Positions 55,671 to 64,000 of a DNA stretch of 64,000 nt are shown here, one piece after another. Position numbers and translations under genes: made by a program. Below the pieces are notes generated by a model. That model did no database searches. It was not told the DNA's origin and worked only from the letters and a program-made list of their open reading frames with translations. The stretch covers positions 1 through 64,000 of the forward strand of contig NZ_CALPDF010000017.1 in NCBI RefSeq assembly GCF_943193175.1. The letters are read 5' to 3'. Position 1 is the stretch's first letter, and each line of letters begins with the position of its first letter. The DNA is from Neobacillus muris. Lineage in GTDB: Bacteria > Bacillota > Bacilli > Bacillales > Cytobacillaceae.

Positions 55671-56903
55671 TTAATGTGCGGACTCCACATTGTCTACATG
55701 AGAGATGTGAGAACGATTAGCCAAAATAAACAGAACAGACAGGAGAACAAAACATCCGCCTACGATAAATGGCACATGCGGGGAAAACCATTCTGCTAAT
55801 TTACCTGCTAAAAACGGTGCGACTGCGCTGCCCAAGTAACGTAAAAAACTGTAAGCAGCTGAAGCAGTGGATCGTTCAATTGGGGCTGCATTCATCACCG
55901 CTGTTGTGATCAATGTATTATTATTTCCAAGCAAAGCTCCTGCTAGGATGACCGCAGCAATGACCCACCATTGTGTATCTGTCCAAATTCCCATCGATAG
56001 TAATAATAGGGAGAATAAGAAAAGCATGAAACACATAGATTTAATCGTTCCAAATTGCTGCTGCAGCTTAGGTGCCATAAAAACGGAAGTGACAGCAAGC
56101 AAGACACCCCAGCCGATAAACACATAACCAAGACCATGCTCATCCAGTCCCATCACAAACGGCGCATAAGCAAGCAGCGTAAAAAAGCCAAAGTTATAAA
56201 GACAGGCTGCTATGCCGAACACTAATATCGAGCGATGCTTTAACGCGCGGAAGGGATCAAGCAAAGAAGTACTCTTAGCAGGCGATGACTCTCCCGCATT
56301 CAGTTTTTTATTTCCCGGCATCAACACCGACAAGAAAATAAAGGCGAGCACCATTAACACTGCTACACCTATAAAAGGGCCTCTCCAGGTGATAGCGCCT
56401 AATTCCCCGCCAAGCAGCGGACCAACAGAAATACCAAGACCAATGGCAGCTTCATATAAAATAACCGCTTTTGCTGTTCCTTTTTTGGATAATGTCACAA
56501 TCGCAGTAAGAGCAGTTGCAACAAATAATGAGTTTCCAAGGCCCCATCCCCCGCGCAAGGCAACAATTGACCAAATATGATCGGACAAACCGCCGGCAGC
56601 AGAAAAAACGGCAATAATCACCACACCAGATAAAAGCGTCATTTTGATCCCCAAACGTGATGAAACTGCCCCTGTAATTAACATGGCGACAGCCATAACA
56701 GCATTATAGCTGGTGAAAAGCAATGTGACCTGACTCTGAGTGGCATTTAATTGTTTGGAGATGGCCGGCAAAATAGGATCAACCAGCCCTAGGCCCATAA
56801 AGGCAATAATACTGGCAAAAAAAACAGCCCAAACCGCCTTTGAATGGCCTGTGGATTTTCCTTCTTCTATGACAGAAGTTGAGGATAATGAAGATGATGA
56901 CAT
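55671..56903 (-). CDS. yfmO: MFS drug efflux transporter, YfmO-like
   Basis: A 410-residue MFS drug:H+ antiporter-type carrier with 12 membrane segments, the loop motif GAVSSRLGIKMTLL, and motif C-like GISVGPLLGGELG (near residues 158-170). It lies directly downstream of the MerR gene in the arrangement of B. subtilis yfmP-yfmO, where the MerR-type YfmP represses the transporter. Its own promoter with a perfect palindromic operator is upstream. Substrate is not known from sequence. Confidence 0.85.
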   Translation of the reverse strand: MSSSSLSSTSVIEEGKSTGHSKAVWAVFFASIIAFMGLGLVDPILPAISKQLNATQSQVTLLFTSYNAVMAVAMLITGAVSSRLGIKMTLLSGVVIIAVFSAAGGLSDHIWSIVALRGGWGLGNSLFVATALTAIVTLSKKGTAKAVILYEAAIGLGISVGPLLGGELGAITWRGPFIGVAVLMVLAFIFLSVLMPGNKKLNAGESSPAKSTSLLDPFRALKHRSILVFGIAACLYNFGFFTLLAYAPFVMGLDEHGLGYVFIGWGVLLAVTSVFMAPKLQQQFGTIKSMCFMLFLFSLLLLSMGIWTDTQWWVIAAVILAGALLGNNNTLITTAVMNAAPIERSTASAAYSFLRYLGSAVAPFLAGKLAEWFSPHVPFIVGGCFVLLSVLFILANRSHISHVDNVESAH

Positions 56904-56936
56904 TTTTATACCCCTTTATAATTTATTTATTTGCAT

Positions 56937-56975
56937 ATTATATAAAAATCTAACGTTTACGTCAACGTTAGATTT
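56937..56975 (-). promoter_or_regulatory. yfmO promoter with 12-bp palindromic operator
   Basis: The minus-strand promoter is TTGACG (56960-56965), a 17-base spacer and TATAAT (56937-56942). Over it lies a perfect inverted repeat, AAATCTAACGTT (56946-56957) and AACGTTAGATTT (56964-56975), separated by 6 bases. The AACGTTA core recurs in the yfmP promoter, so YfmP is the likely binder. Confidence 0.75.
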
Positions 56976-57025
56976 AGGGTAAATAGTCATGTTTTTAATG
57001 AATGGCCATGATTTTGATCGGGTCA

Positions 57026-57460
57026 TTATTTATGGTCAATTCTCTCAATAGCAGCTCTGGCCCTCTCCCTTAGAGTCACTAACTCCGTTTGGACATTGAG
57101 AATCTTTCCCATCTTTTGTTCTAGTAATTCTAATTGTTTATCAAGAATTCCAATCATTTCAGCCAGCATTTCCCTTTGCTCTCCTGGGGCGGATGCCTTC
57201 CGATATTCTGCTCTCTGGCTTTCAATGGTGTCTGTTAGCGTAATAAATTGCTGCACTTCTTGCAAGGTAAGGCCTAATACCTCTTTGGCAACCGTAATTT
57301 TTTTTAAAAATTCAACATGATCCTGATGATACAGCCTAGTCCCTCCTTCGCTTCGTTCAGGGGGTTGCAGGATCCCAATCTCTTCATAGTATCGAATCGT
57401 CCTCTTGCTTAAACCACTTTGTTTGGCTACATCATCTATTTTTAATAACTCTTCTTTCAA
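57026..57460 (-). CDS. yfmP: MerR family regulator, YfmP-like
   Basis: A 144-residue MerR-type protein: N-terminal winged helix (LKIDDVAKQSGLSKRTIRYYEEIGIL), then a long dimerisation helix and a C-terminal helical region with no Cys, so it is not a metal sensor of the MerR/CueR kind. TTG 57460 is preferred (GGAGG 8 bases upstream); GTG 57469 abuts that site. It sits 122 bases upstream of the MFS gene, matching yfmP-yfmO. Confidence 0.87.
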   Translation of the reverse strand: MKEELLKIDDVAKQSGLSKRTIRYYEEIGILQPPERSEGGTRLYHQDHVEFLKKITVAKEVLGLTLQEVQQFITLTDTIESQRAEYRKASAPGEQREMLAEMIGILDKQLELLEQKMGKILNVQTELVTLRERARAAIERIDHK

Positions 57461-57490
57461 AAATACCACCTCCAGCCAAGTTCCTCCATC

Positions 57491-57520
57491 ATTATATCTA
57501 TCTTTAACGTTAAAGTCGAA
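57491..57520 (-). promoter_or_regulatory. yfmP promoter with CTTTAACGTTAAAG palindrome
   Basis: On the minus strand TTCGAC (-35) and TATAAT (-10) are 18 bases apart, and the palindrome CTTTAACGTTAAAG (57502-57515) lies between them, the standard MerR operator position. It shares TAACGTTA with the yfmO operator. Confidence 0.7.
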
Positions 57521-57529
57521 TTGAAAAAG

Positions 57530-58375
57530 TTATCGGAAAGTTTGTTTTAATTTTGGGAAAACTTCCTTTTGTGAAACCCGGATCCGTTCACGATGAAAAT
57601 ATGTACTAAAATACTTTTCCACCATAAGATGGAGATCTTTGCGGTACCACTTTGATAACCCCTTCTCCTCAAATAGGTCAGGCATGCCCAGCCTCTCTGA
57701 CCGTTTTCCCATAGATCCGTCTCCAATACTTAGAGTATCAATCCAAATATGATCAGCGAGACCGTCCAATATCTTTGGAAAGTCAGGAGTAAATGGCAAT
57801 ACAGGAGAAATCGAAGCCTGCGTATGAATTCCTGCATCATGAAGCTCTTTTAATGCTTTGATTCGCAGTTGGATTCCGGGCGAATAAGGGGCAAACAGCT
57901 GTTTTATGTCTTCTCGGTCAGTTTCCACCGTCATCGATACAAGGACTTCGCATTTCTCTTTCAATTTTGCGAACAAATCCAAATCCCTTGTGACAAGCGG
58001 ACTTCGTGTCTGGATTTGCAGAAAGTCAGGCGGATTTTCAACCATTTCTTCCAATAGCATTCGCGTAATGTTGGCTGTTCTCTCGATAGGCTGGTATGGG
58101 TCGGTTGCGGAGGACATAAAAATATTCACTGGTTTATTTTTCTTGCGCAGCTTTATTATTTCATTTTGATAATTTTCTGCTGCATTAGTTTTGATATCCA
58201 GCCATTCCCCCCATGGAGTTCCCTTAAACCTTTGGATAGGCATTTCTCGAACATAACAGTATTTGCAGGCAAATGCGCAGCCGCTATATGGATTCAAGGA
58301 ATAGGTAAACCCGCTATCTAAGTACCCCTTTGCCTCAGTTAAGATTTTCTTGGCTAAAATTTCATTGGTTTCCAA
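57530..58375 (-). CDS. SPL-family radical SAM protein
   Basis: A 281-residue radical SAM protein related to spore photoproduct lyase-like proteins: the 4Fe-4S motif CAFACKYCYV (Cys33, Cys37, Cys40) follows SLNPYSGC, then SSATDPYQPIE near residue 89 and ASISPVLPFTPDFPKIL near residue 187. These proteins reduce SAM to start radical chemistry; this group lacks an established reaction and is shorter than SplB (about 340). The start is TTG with AAAGGAG 8 bases upstream. Confidence 0.88.
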   Translation of the reverse strand: METNEILAKKILTEAKGYLDSGFTYSLNPYSGCAFACKYCYVREMPIQRFKGTPWGEWLDIKTNAAENYQNEIIKLRKKNKPVNIFMSSATDPYQPIERTANITRMLLEEMVENPPDFLQIQTRSPLVTRDLDLFAKLKEKCEVLVSMTVETDREDIKQLFAPYSPGIQLRIKALKELHDAGIHTQASISPVLPFTPDFPKILDGLADHIWIDTLSIGDGSMGKRSERLGMPDLFEEKGLSKWYRKDLHLMVEKYFSTYFHRERIRVSQKEVFPKLKQTFR

Positions 58376-58645
58376 GGATCCTTCTCCTTTCTTACCTGTC
58401 TCATATTATAGTAGCATTTTATTATCGAGACGAGTCTATTCAAGCTTTTATGGCCTCTGAAATCCCGCCTGAATTTATCATAAAATGCAATAAATATTAT
58501 TTTCTTTTATATAATAATCACTGTATAAAAGTTGGATATTTTATGTTATATTTTCCTTAGAAAAATCAGATAGAAATCAGGAAATTGGGACTGCATAATT
58601 GGAACAATGTGTCCTATTTTTTTTAAAATAGAAAGCAGGTATGTT

Positions 58646-59423
58646 ATGGAAATAAATGTACATACAAATTACGGATATAAAAAATTAGGACAATTTCTAA
58701 TCGAAAATGAGCAAACATTCTTGCATTTTTGGGAAGAAGAAATTATCGTCCATGAGAACATAGATAATAAAGAACTAATTAGGAAAAACGGTTTTTTGAT
58801 GTATCAAATCATCGCTAATTTCTGTGATGGGATTTATTAAGCTATTAAAAAATCAGCATCCTGATCTGCCTTATTTAGATGTAATTAGTAAAGAATTAGA
58901 CCAGCTGAAGTTTAGAATAACCCAGTTTCTGCATACATCAAAGATGAACACCGTATTCGAAACTAAAAATGAGGACATTACAATCAATTTCTTATTAGAA
59001 GAAGTAATGGATTTTTTGTATCCCAGTATCGTCGATGGAAATATACAGATTATCTCCAATATTGAAGAGGACATAAAAATAAACGGTGACAGAAATGAGT
59101 TAAAGCAGGTTTTTTTAAATCTTTTGATGAATGCCGTTGATGCGGTATGCGAGGAAGAAAACGAGAGACGAATTAACATTGATACAGAGGCGGGCTTTGA
59201 TCAAATTACGATTAATGTCTCTAATAACGGTTCGCCCCTTAATCCCGATGCCATAGAATATATTTTTGAGCCCTTCTACACGACAAAGAAACTTGGTACA
59301 GGAATCGGCCTGTTTGTTTGTAAGAATATCGTGGAAAAGCATAAGGGCAAAATTCATTGTTTTTCAAAAGATCATTTAACTACCTTTCAAATTACTTTAC
59401 CCATTAAAAAAAATGAAAGCTAA
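58646..59423 (+). pseudogene. Sensor histidine kinase remnant without H-box
   Basis: Two frames make up one broken kinase gene. Residues 1-64 (58646-58840) form an N-terminal sensor-like segment (MEINVHTNYGYKKLGQ...). From about 58800 another frame encodes LISVMGFIKLLKNQHPDL, the part of the phosphoacceptor helix after the H-box, then an intact ATPase domain with N-box NELKQVFLNLLMNAVDAV, F-box FEPFYTTKK and G2 GTGIGLFV, ending at 59423. The HExxNP histidine motif is gone, so the junction is a deletion plus frame change. An ATG at 58827 could yield an isolated ATPase fragment. Related to KinA/KinE-type sporulation kinases in style. Confidence 0.75.
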
Positions 59424-59430
59424 AAATCAG

Positions 59431-59476
59431 CGGGCTGTCTATTAAGGTGTCTGACTCCTTAATAGACAGCCCCGCT
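59431..59476. repeat. GGCTGTC-type hairpin repeat
   Basis: GCGGG-CTGTCTATTAAGG (59431-59448) pairs with CCTTAATAGACAGCCCCGC (59458-59476). It shares GGCTGTC(Y)ATTAAGG(K)GTCTGACTCC with the left end of the element at 38054, showing a common origin. It also could act as a terminator for the kinase remnant. Confidence 0.65.
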
Positions 59477-59602
59477 TTATTTATAATCAATAAATATGCT
59501 GCATTTGTATCAAATATTTATAGTTGTGATTTCTCGATACCACAACAACCCTATCGTATTTTCCTATAAAACAGCCATATATAAAATATGGAAAAATAAA
59601 AA

Positions 59603-59630
59603 CAGTGTGATATCAAGAAAAATCACACTG
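59603..59630 (-). terminator. Terminator of sstT
   Basis: On the minus strand CAGTGTGAT-tttt..-ATCACACTG is followed by TTTTTATTTTT, immediately after the sstT stop. Confidence 0.88.
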
Positions 59631-59637
59631 CACATGA

Positions 59638-60876
59638 TTAAGAAGCTTTGGAGATGGTTATCTTTTTCCCTTCCTTGCGTCGTTTTCTAAATTCTGCTGC
59701 AGCGGTAAACAACACGTCTGTAGAGGAATTAATGGCCGTTTCAAAGGAGTCCTGCAACACGCCAATAATAAAGCCTACCCCCACGACCTGCATCGCCACA
59801 TCATTCGAAATGCCAAACAGGCTGCAGGCAACCGGAATCAGCAATAAAGAGCCTCCAGCAACTCCTGATGCTCCCGCTGCACATACAGTTGACAATACAC
59901 TAAGCAGGATAGCGGTCGGAATGTCCACTTGAATGTTTAGTGTGTGAACCGCTGCCAATGTTAAAACCGAAATCGTCACGGCAGCCCCAGCCATATTGAC
60001 GGTAGCCCCCAATGGAATAGAGACAGTATAGGTATCCTTATCTAATCCTAATTTTTCACATAATTTCATATTCACCGGAATGTTGGCTGCTGAGCTGCGG
60101 GTAAAAAAGGCAGTAATTCCGCTTTCCTTTAAGCAAGTTAACACTAGCGGATAGGGATTCTGACGAATGTTTAAGTACACGATTATCGGATTGACGACCA
60201 GCGCCACAAAAAGCATACAGCCGATTAAAACGGCAAGCAATTTTCCATAGCTTAATAGGGAATCAATGCCATTTGTCGTGATCGATTCAATAACTAATCC
60301 CATGATGCCTAGTGGAGCTAACTTAATGACCCATGAAACCATCTTTGAAACGGCATCAGATAAATTGGCCAGCATGGTCTTGGTTGTATCCTCGGCAGAT
60401 TTTAATGCCACGCCTAAAACGATTGCCCACGCTAATATCCCAACGTAGTTCGCGTTGTAAATCGCTTTAACTGGATTATCGACGACATTCATGAGCAAGG
60501 TTTTGAGAACCTCCACTACACCCCCTGGAGCAGCCAAGTCATCAGCTCCCTTAGTCAGGGTTATATTGACAGGAAAGAGAAAACTGACAATGACGGCAGC
60601 GGCACCGGCAAAAAAGGTGCCTAAAAGATAAAGGATGATAATTGATTGCATATTCGTTTGCCGGCCTTTCTTATGCTGTGCGATGGCCGACATAACCAAA
60701 AACAAAACCAATATCGGGGCAATAGCTTTTAAGGCACCCACAAATAGAGAGCCAAATAGGACAAGTGGTTTAGCAACTTGCGGAACAGATACAGCCAAAA
60801 TGATTCCAATGATTAAACCAATAAAGATTTGCATGACCAAGCTTAATTGATTCCATTTTTTGAAAAGTTGTTTCAT
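59638..60876 (-). CDS. sstT: Serine/threonine:Na+ symporter SstT
   Basis: A 412-residue dicarboxylate/amino acid:cation symporter (DAACS) of the SstT type. Recognised segments are the serine-rich [18 protein letters not shown] (helical hairpin 1 region), the NMAGAA segment in [16 protein letters not shown], and [19 protein letters not shown]. These distinguish SstT from GltP/DctP relatives. The ATG at 60876 has GGAGGGGGAATTAACC. It is monocistronic with a terminator. Confidence 0.93.
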   Translation of the reverse strand: MKQLFKKWNQLSLVMQIFIGLIIGIILAVSVPQVAKPLVLFGSLFVGALKAIAPILVLFLVMSAIAQHKKGRQTNMQSIIILYLLGTFFAGAAAVIVSFLFPVNITLTKGADDLAAPGGVVEVLKTLLMNVVDNPVKAIYNANYVGILAWAIVLGVALKSAEDTTKTMLANLSDAVSKMVSWVIKLAPLGIMGLVIESITTNGIDSLLSYGKLLAVLIGCMLFVALVVNPIIVYLNIRQNPYPLVLTCLKESGITAFFTRSSAANIPVNMKLCEKLGLDKDTYTVSIPLGATVNMAGAAVTISVLTLAAVHTLNIQVDIPTAILLSVLSTVCAAGASGVAGGSLLLIPVACSLFGISNDVAMQVVGVGFIIGVLQDSFETAINSSTDVLFTAAAEFRKRRKEGKKITISKAS

Positions 60877-61217
60877 GGTTAATTCCCCCTCCAACATTTT
60901 ACCGTTTTTTTGGATTATTTATTTCTCTATCACTTTACCTTAATAGAAATTTAATAAATAGTATTATAGTTAATATTTAGATATTTTACAATAATTTTAT
61001 TATTAATAATTAATAGATAAAAGAGAATTTTTCCTGCCGTTTGCTGTTCAGCATCCTTTCCACTTGATCATTTCGCACCATAATGTCAAATATGAAATTT
61101 TATTGTCAATGAAGTTTTTTTATAGGAGAACCTGTACATTTCTAGAATCTAATACATATTCTATATCGAGGACTCATGAATGCATTTTTAACTTTAAATT
61201 AATTGGGAGCAAATAAC
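60877..61217. other. AT-rich intergenic region
   Basis: A 340-base stretch without a gene between divergent sstT and the HPr-like gene. It is very AT-rich near 60950-61020 and must hold both promoters. I see no riboswitch or clear operator. GGGAG at 61203-61209 is the binding site of the next gene. Confidence 0.5.
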
Positions 61218-61472
61218 ATGAGAGTGAAAGAAATGACAATTTCAAACAACTTGTCTGTTGATGATTTAATTACCTTTATTAAGACGGCAAACAGCTTTGA
61301 GAGTGACATATCGATTAAAGGGGCGAACTTTACGATTGATGCCAAAAGTATACTTGGGGTCATTACTTTATTGATGGCGGGAATGGATATAACCATCATG
61401 GCACGGGGAGAGGATGAAGAGGAAGCATTAAAGGTGATTTCGAATCTATTAACCCCCTTTTCTGCCAAATGA
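61218..61472 (+). CDS. HPr-like (Crh-type) phosphocarrier protein lacking His15
   Basis: An 84-residue HPr-family protein. The regulatory serine region is present as DAKSILGVITLLMAG (Ser44, equal to HPr Ser46), and the ITIMARGEDEEEAL strand-helix matches HPr. The phosphotransfer segment with His15 (GIHARPAT in HPr) is replaced by NNLSVDDLIT, so it cannot carry phosphate from Enzyme I. This is the Crh situation (Gln15), and a HPr-kinase/CcpA corepressor-type role is possible, though Crh itself resembles HPr more closely. ATG 61218 follows GGGAG; TTG 61203 is rejected. Confidence 0.82.
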   Translation: MRVKEMTISNNLSVDDLITFIKTANSFESDISIKGANFTIDAKSILGVITLLMAGMDITIMARGEDEEEALKVISNLLTPFSAK

Positions 61473-61555
61473 TCTTGTCGCTTTATGGTCAGAAAAGGGG
61501 TCTGTCCAAAAAGCAAAGGGTGCAGACCTAAAAGGACTGCCCCCTTTGCAGCGAT
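61454..61555. repeat. Nested inverted repeats, GGGGTCTGTCC family
   Basis: CCCCTTTTCTG (61454-61464, inside the HPr-like gene end) is inverted at 61490-61500 (CAGAAAAGGGG). Overlapping it, AAAAGGGGTCTGTCC pairs imperfectly with GGACTGCCCCCTTT (61534-61547), and GGTCTG pairs with CAGACC. It lies between convergent genes and is similar in style to the hairpin at 14705. Confidence 0.55.
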
Positions 61556-61584
61556 ATAATCCAAAACAGAATCTGCATTACCGC

Positions 61585-63183
61585 TCACTGTAAATTTACT
61601 GTTATTTTAGTCAGATCTGTACGAGAGTAATATTGAAGCTGAAGCTTTTCATTAACGGGCTGTTCAAACGCAAGTGTACCCGTTACACTCGCGCCTGGCG
61701 CGATTTCCCCAGAAGAGAGTGTAGTTTCAATATCGATCATTAGCAGCGGCTGAATAATATATTCTCCTTTATGGTTTAGGAGATTGAAATAATCCGGGCT
61801 ATATTCCAGCTTTTCGTTTCCTGTGTTCATGATTTGAATTGTCACGATGATAAATTCATTGCCCTCCTTCGGTTTTTCTTCATCATTCCCTTGTGACTTT
61901 TCCACCTTTGTAACAATCAGAGATGAACTCACTAATTTGATCTCTTCCCCAACCGAATAGACTTTTTCTTCCGCTTCTTTTGATTGCTTCTCGCCTGCCA
62001 GTACTGTCTTGGAAGAGACTGGCTTAGTCTCTGTCTTCATTTCCTCCGTTTTAGATTCGCCCTTCTCCTTACTCTCAACAAGTGTGATGGCACCTAAAAC
62101 AAACACCGCCGCAATGGCCGCACCTATTTTCCCTCCAATGAACCTCTTGCCGCGTCCTGCTGGTTTTTCAACAGTCGGCCCTGCCTGTTTGATTTTAACA
62201 AATTCGAATAGATTGGGTGAAAGGCTGTTAAATGCCCCTCCTGCCTTTTGGTTTGCCTTGTTCTGTTTCTTGTTTCTGACAGTCATTCCATTCATATTTC
62301 CTTCGAGTTCTTTTTTCATCATGTTGATGATTAAGATGACGGCCAAATATCCTAGGATGGGAACGAAGATGACCCACGGAGCCCTGATAAAATCATTAAA
62401 ATTCTGCCCGACTAATCCCGCCCATTCATTTGTTAAAGAAGCTGCCTTTGGCGGTTCCTCATATCCAAAGGTCCCTCCTATCGTTTGCCCTCCAAGAAAA
62501 TAGCCGAAAATCCCTAAATGCATGGTCAGCTGGAGTGTGCTTAACAATTGCTGAAATGTCAGCAGAACCCCGTAAGATTTGAAATAGGGCAGCAAATGCG
62601 TCCGAAAAATATGGAATTTGCCTGCCCCCATCAGGAAAGAGCTTTTTACAAACGATTGGCCCAACAATTCATCGGCAAGCTCTGAAGTAAAAATCGCTAC
62701 CGTTGGGAAACCCATAAATACAAGAATCATAAGCTGATAGAGAACAACCGAATCAAGCGGCTTTTCGAACGCACCAACAACAGGCCCCATTAAAACAAGG
62801 CACAGGAAAATGGCGGGAATATACCGAAAGATAATAAAAAAGTCTTTGAAATACTTTTTCAAATAAGGGGCATACAGCGACAAGAAAACACCTGCGATCC
62901 CCCCGAATAAAGCCCTTAAAATGGCAACGATAATAGCGGCTATGAGGGTGTATTTAGCTCCAAACAATAAAAGCAGATGCATGTCCTGCCCGTTTCGGTC
63001 CGTTCCCAAAACATGTTCTGGCGATGGTGGGAACGGAGCTCTTCCAATCACATTGCCGCTCTCATCATAAGCGAGGATTCCTTTGTTGAAATCAGCAGGG
63101 CCATAAAAAGGATATAGATAACTGGCCAGAAACAATAGAAGAAGAAGCGCAGCACCAATAGCTGTTTTTTTATAGCTGATCAT
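61585..63183 (-). CDS. ABC permease (OppC/DppC-like) fused to a C-terminal DUF4352-like domain
   Basis: A 532-residue protein. Residues 1-290 are a DppC/OppC-type permease: N-terminal helix, the extracellular HVLGTDRNGQDMHLLLLFGA signature, and an EAA-like loop LMGAGKFHIFRTHLLP (184-199). A basic linker (300-350) leads to a further membrane helix (351-368), a Glu/Lys-rich segment, and a C-terminal beta domain (about 405-532, VTIQIMNTGNEKLEYSP, EIAPGASVTGTLAFE) like DUF4352 (telokin-like Ig). This tail is normally found in lipoproteins. The ATG overlaps the upstream permease stop (ATGA). Confidence 0.85.
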   Translation of the reverse strand: MISYKKTAIGAALLLLLFLASYLYPFYGPADFNKGILAYDESGNVIGRAPFPPSPEHVLGTDRNGQDMHLLLLFGAKYTLIAAIIVAILRALFGGIAGVFLSLYAPYLKKYFKDFFIIFRYIPAIFLCLVLMGPVVGAFEKPLDSVVLYQLMILVFMGFPTVAIFTSELADELLGQSFVKSSFLMGAGKFHIFRTHLLPYFKSYGVLLTFQQLLSTLQLTMHLGIFGYFLGGQTIGGTFGYEEPPKAASLTNEWAGLVGQNFNDFIRAPWVIFVPILGYLAVILIINMMKKELEGNMNGMTVRNKKQNKANQKAGGAFNSLSPNLFEFVKIKQAGPTVEKPAGRGKRFIGGKIGAAIAAVFVLGAITLVESKEKGESKTEEMKTETKPVSSKTVLAGEKQSKEAEEKVYSVGEEIKLVSSSLIVTKVEKSQGNDEEKPKEGNEFIIVTIQIMNTGNEKLEYSPDYFNLLNHKGEYIIQPLLMIDIETTLSSGEIAPGASVTGTLAFEQPVNEKLQLQYYSRTDLTKITVNLQ

Positions 63184-64000
63184 AAATTGGCGGCCTCCTT
63201 CCCATTATAAAACCTAAACACCAAGTAACTGATGGCTTCTATGATTAACAATGGCATTGTAAATACTAACAATAAGATCAACAGCACTAAAAAGTCTCCC
63301 TGGTTAAAGGCAATCTTAAATGTTTTTGTAATTCCTGGAAGCTCAAACATATACTCCAACAAATATTGATTAGACAGGAGAATCCATAGGATTGTCCTTA
63401 ATTGGATGACCAATAGCGGAAAAATATTCCGAACCATATGTACCAGCAAAATCCGAAACGGGGCAAGTCCTTTGGCTATATCGTATTGGACATAATCCTT
63501 TGACTCTTCCTGCCCCAATTCTTTTATCAGAAATTGCATGAGCATCAGGGATGGAAGAAACGAGATGGTTACAATGGGAACAAATATCGGCTTATGCCCA
63601 AACATCCCGTACAGTTGCAGGATTTTAAGCCCTGTCTCTTTATAAAGAGCGATAATAACAAATTGAAACAAAAAAATAATCAATAAATCAGGAACCACTT
63701 CAAAGAAATCAAGTACCTTCCTTAATGCTTGACGAATGATTCTCGGAGCCATTTGTACTATGATCGCCCAAAAGATGCCGCTGATGATCACCACTGCCAG
63801 GGATATCGCTAGAATGGCCATTGTATAGCGATAAGATTCAGCTGCGTTCAGCTGGTCCAAAAGATTCAACGAGTTCGGTTCAGTTAATTCCATAAGTGCC
63901 ATGAGTCTTAGCTTCATGAAATCCCATAAAGGATCTAAAGTGAACGTTACCGAATCCCCCATGACAAATAAGTAAGGGATGGCAAAAACAGAAATGCTTC
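63180..64000 (-). CDS. ABC permease (OppB/DppB-like), 5' end outside window
   Basis: The C-terminal 260 or more residues of a peptide-type permease with about six membrane segments and an EAA-like loop DIAKGLAPFRILLVHMVRN (near 176-194 of the visible part). An ATG at 63962 is not the real start: the frame stays open to the window edge and encodes a membrane-helix sequence (SVFAIPYLFV) before it. Its stop overlaps the start of the fusion permease, so the two form one transporter. ATPase or binding protein genes should lie beyond the window. Confidence 0.85.
   Translation of the reverse strand, partial: SISVFAIPYLFVMGDSVTFTLDPLWDFMKLRLMALMELTEPNSLNLLDQLNAAESYRYTMAILAISLAVVIISGIFWAIIVQMAPRIIRQALRKVLDFFEVVPDLLIIFLFQFVIIALYKETGLKILQLYGMFGHKPIFVPIVTISFLPSLMLMQFLIKELGQEESKDYVQYDIAKGLAPFRILLVHMVRNIFPLLVIQLRTILWILLSNQYLLEYMFELPGITKTFKIAFNQGDFLVLLILLLVFTMPLLIIEAISYLVFRFYNGKEAANL

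Overview
The window looks like chromosomal DNA of a spore-forming, AT-rich Firmicute of the Bacillaceae. Supporting signs are strong GGAGG-type ribosome binding sites, a SpoIID-family protein, a DUF3231 protein, the yfmP/yfmO pair, Bacillus-type purine catabolism genes with PucR, many intrinsic terminators, and CcpA-like (cre-like) sites. I see no rRNA, tRNA, CRISPR array, prophage or intact insertion sequence. All assignments come from reading the sequence; no search was run.

Layout. 0.3-2.2 kb: a C39-like peptidase and small hypotheticals. 2.3-5.2 kb: an operon of two membrane proteins (one DUF5058-like) and an M20 amidohydrolase. 5.4-14.7 kb: a lipid/acyl-CoA catabolic block on the minus strand, with a divergent LysR gene. 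It contains an R2-like ligand-binding oxidase, an SCP2-like protein, acyl-CoA dehydrogenase, acyl-CoA ligase, a decayed MFS gene, a thiolase-like/DUF35 pair and an intact MFS transporter. 14.8-19.1 kb: a divergent PRPP synthetase paralogue, nitronate monooxygenase, SelO and a hypothetical. 19.5-22.3 kb: a duplicated S13 PBP whose second half has lost its catalytic motifs.

22.4-30.9 kb: purine salvage and degradation. A guanine-type riboswitch precedes a PbuG-like permease, followed by pucG and pucF, the regulator pucR, and then uraD, a flavoprotein and uraH. No uricase is visible. The flavoprotein sits exactly where a urate-oxidising enzyme is needed. 31-37.4 kb: HxlR regulator, then a compact pentose phosphate operon transcribed rpiA, zwf, tkt, gnd, tal.

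37.7-50.5 kb: a small membrane protein, LysR plus a SufS-type desulfurase, a YiaA-like protein, an NMT1/SsuA-type ABC transporter ending in a Rieske-oxygenase remnant, an amidase, a J-domain protein with an unusual N-terminus, a diguanylate cyclase, Ndk, DinB and two small proteins. 50.6-64 kb: a WYL regulator, a cysteine-rich MarR with ArsI (organoarsenical C-As lyase), DUF3231, SpoIID, yfmO/yfmP with shared palindromic operators, an SPL-like radical SAM protein, a sensor kinase without its H-box, SstT, an HPr-like protein without His15, and an ABC permease pair in which one subunit carries a C-terminal DUF4352-like domain. The upstream permease gene runs off the window.

The best candidates for something under-described are the R2lox lipid cluster, the uricase-free urate module, the MarR-ArsI pair and several pseudoenzyme or fusion proteins.
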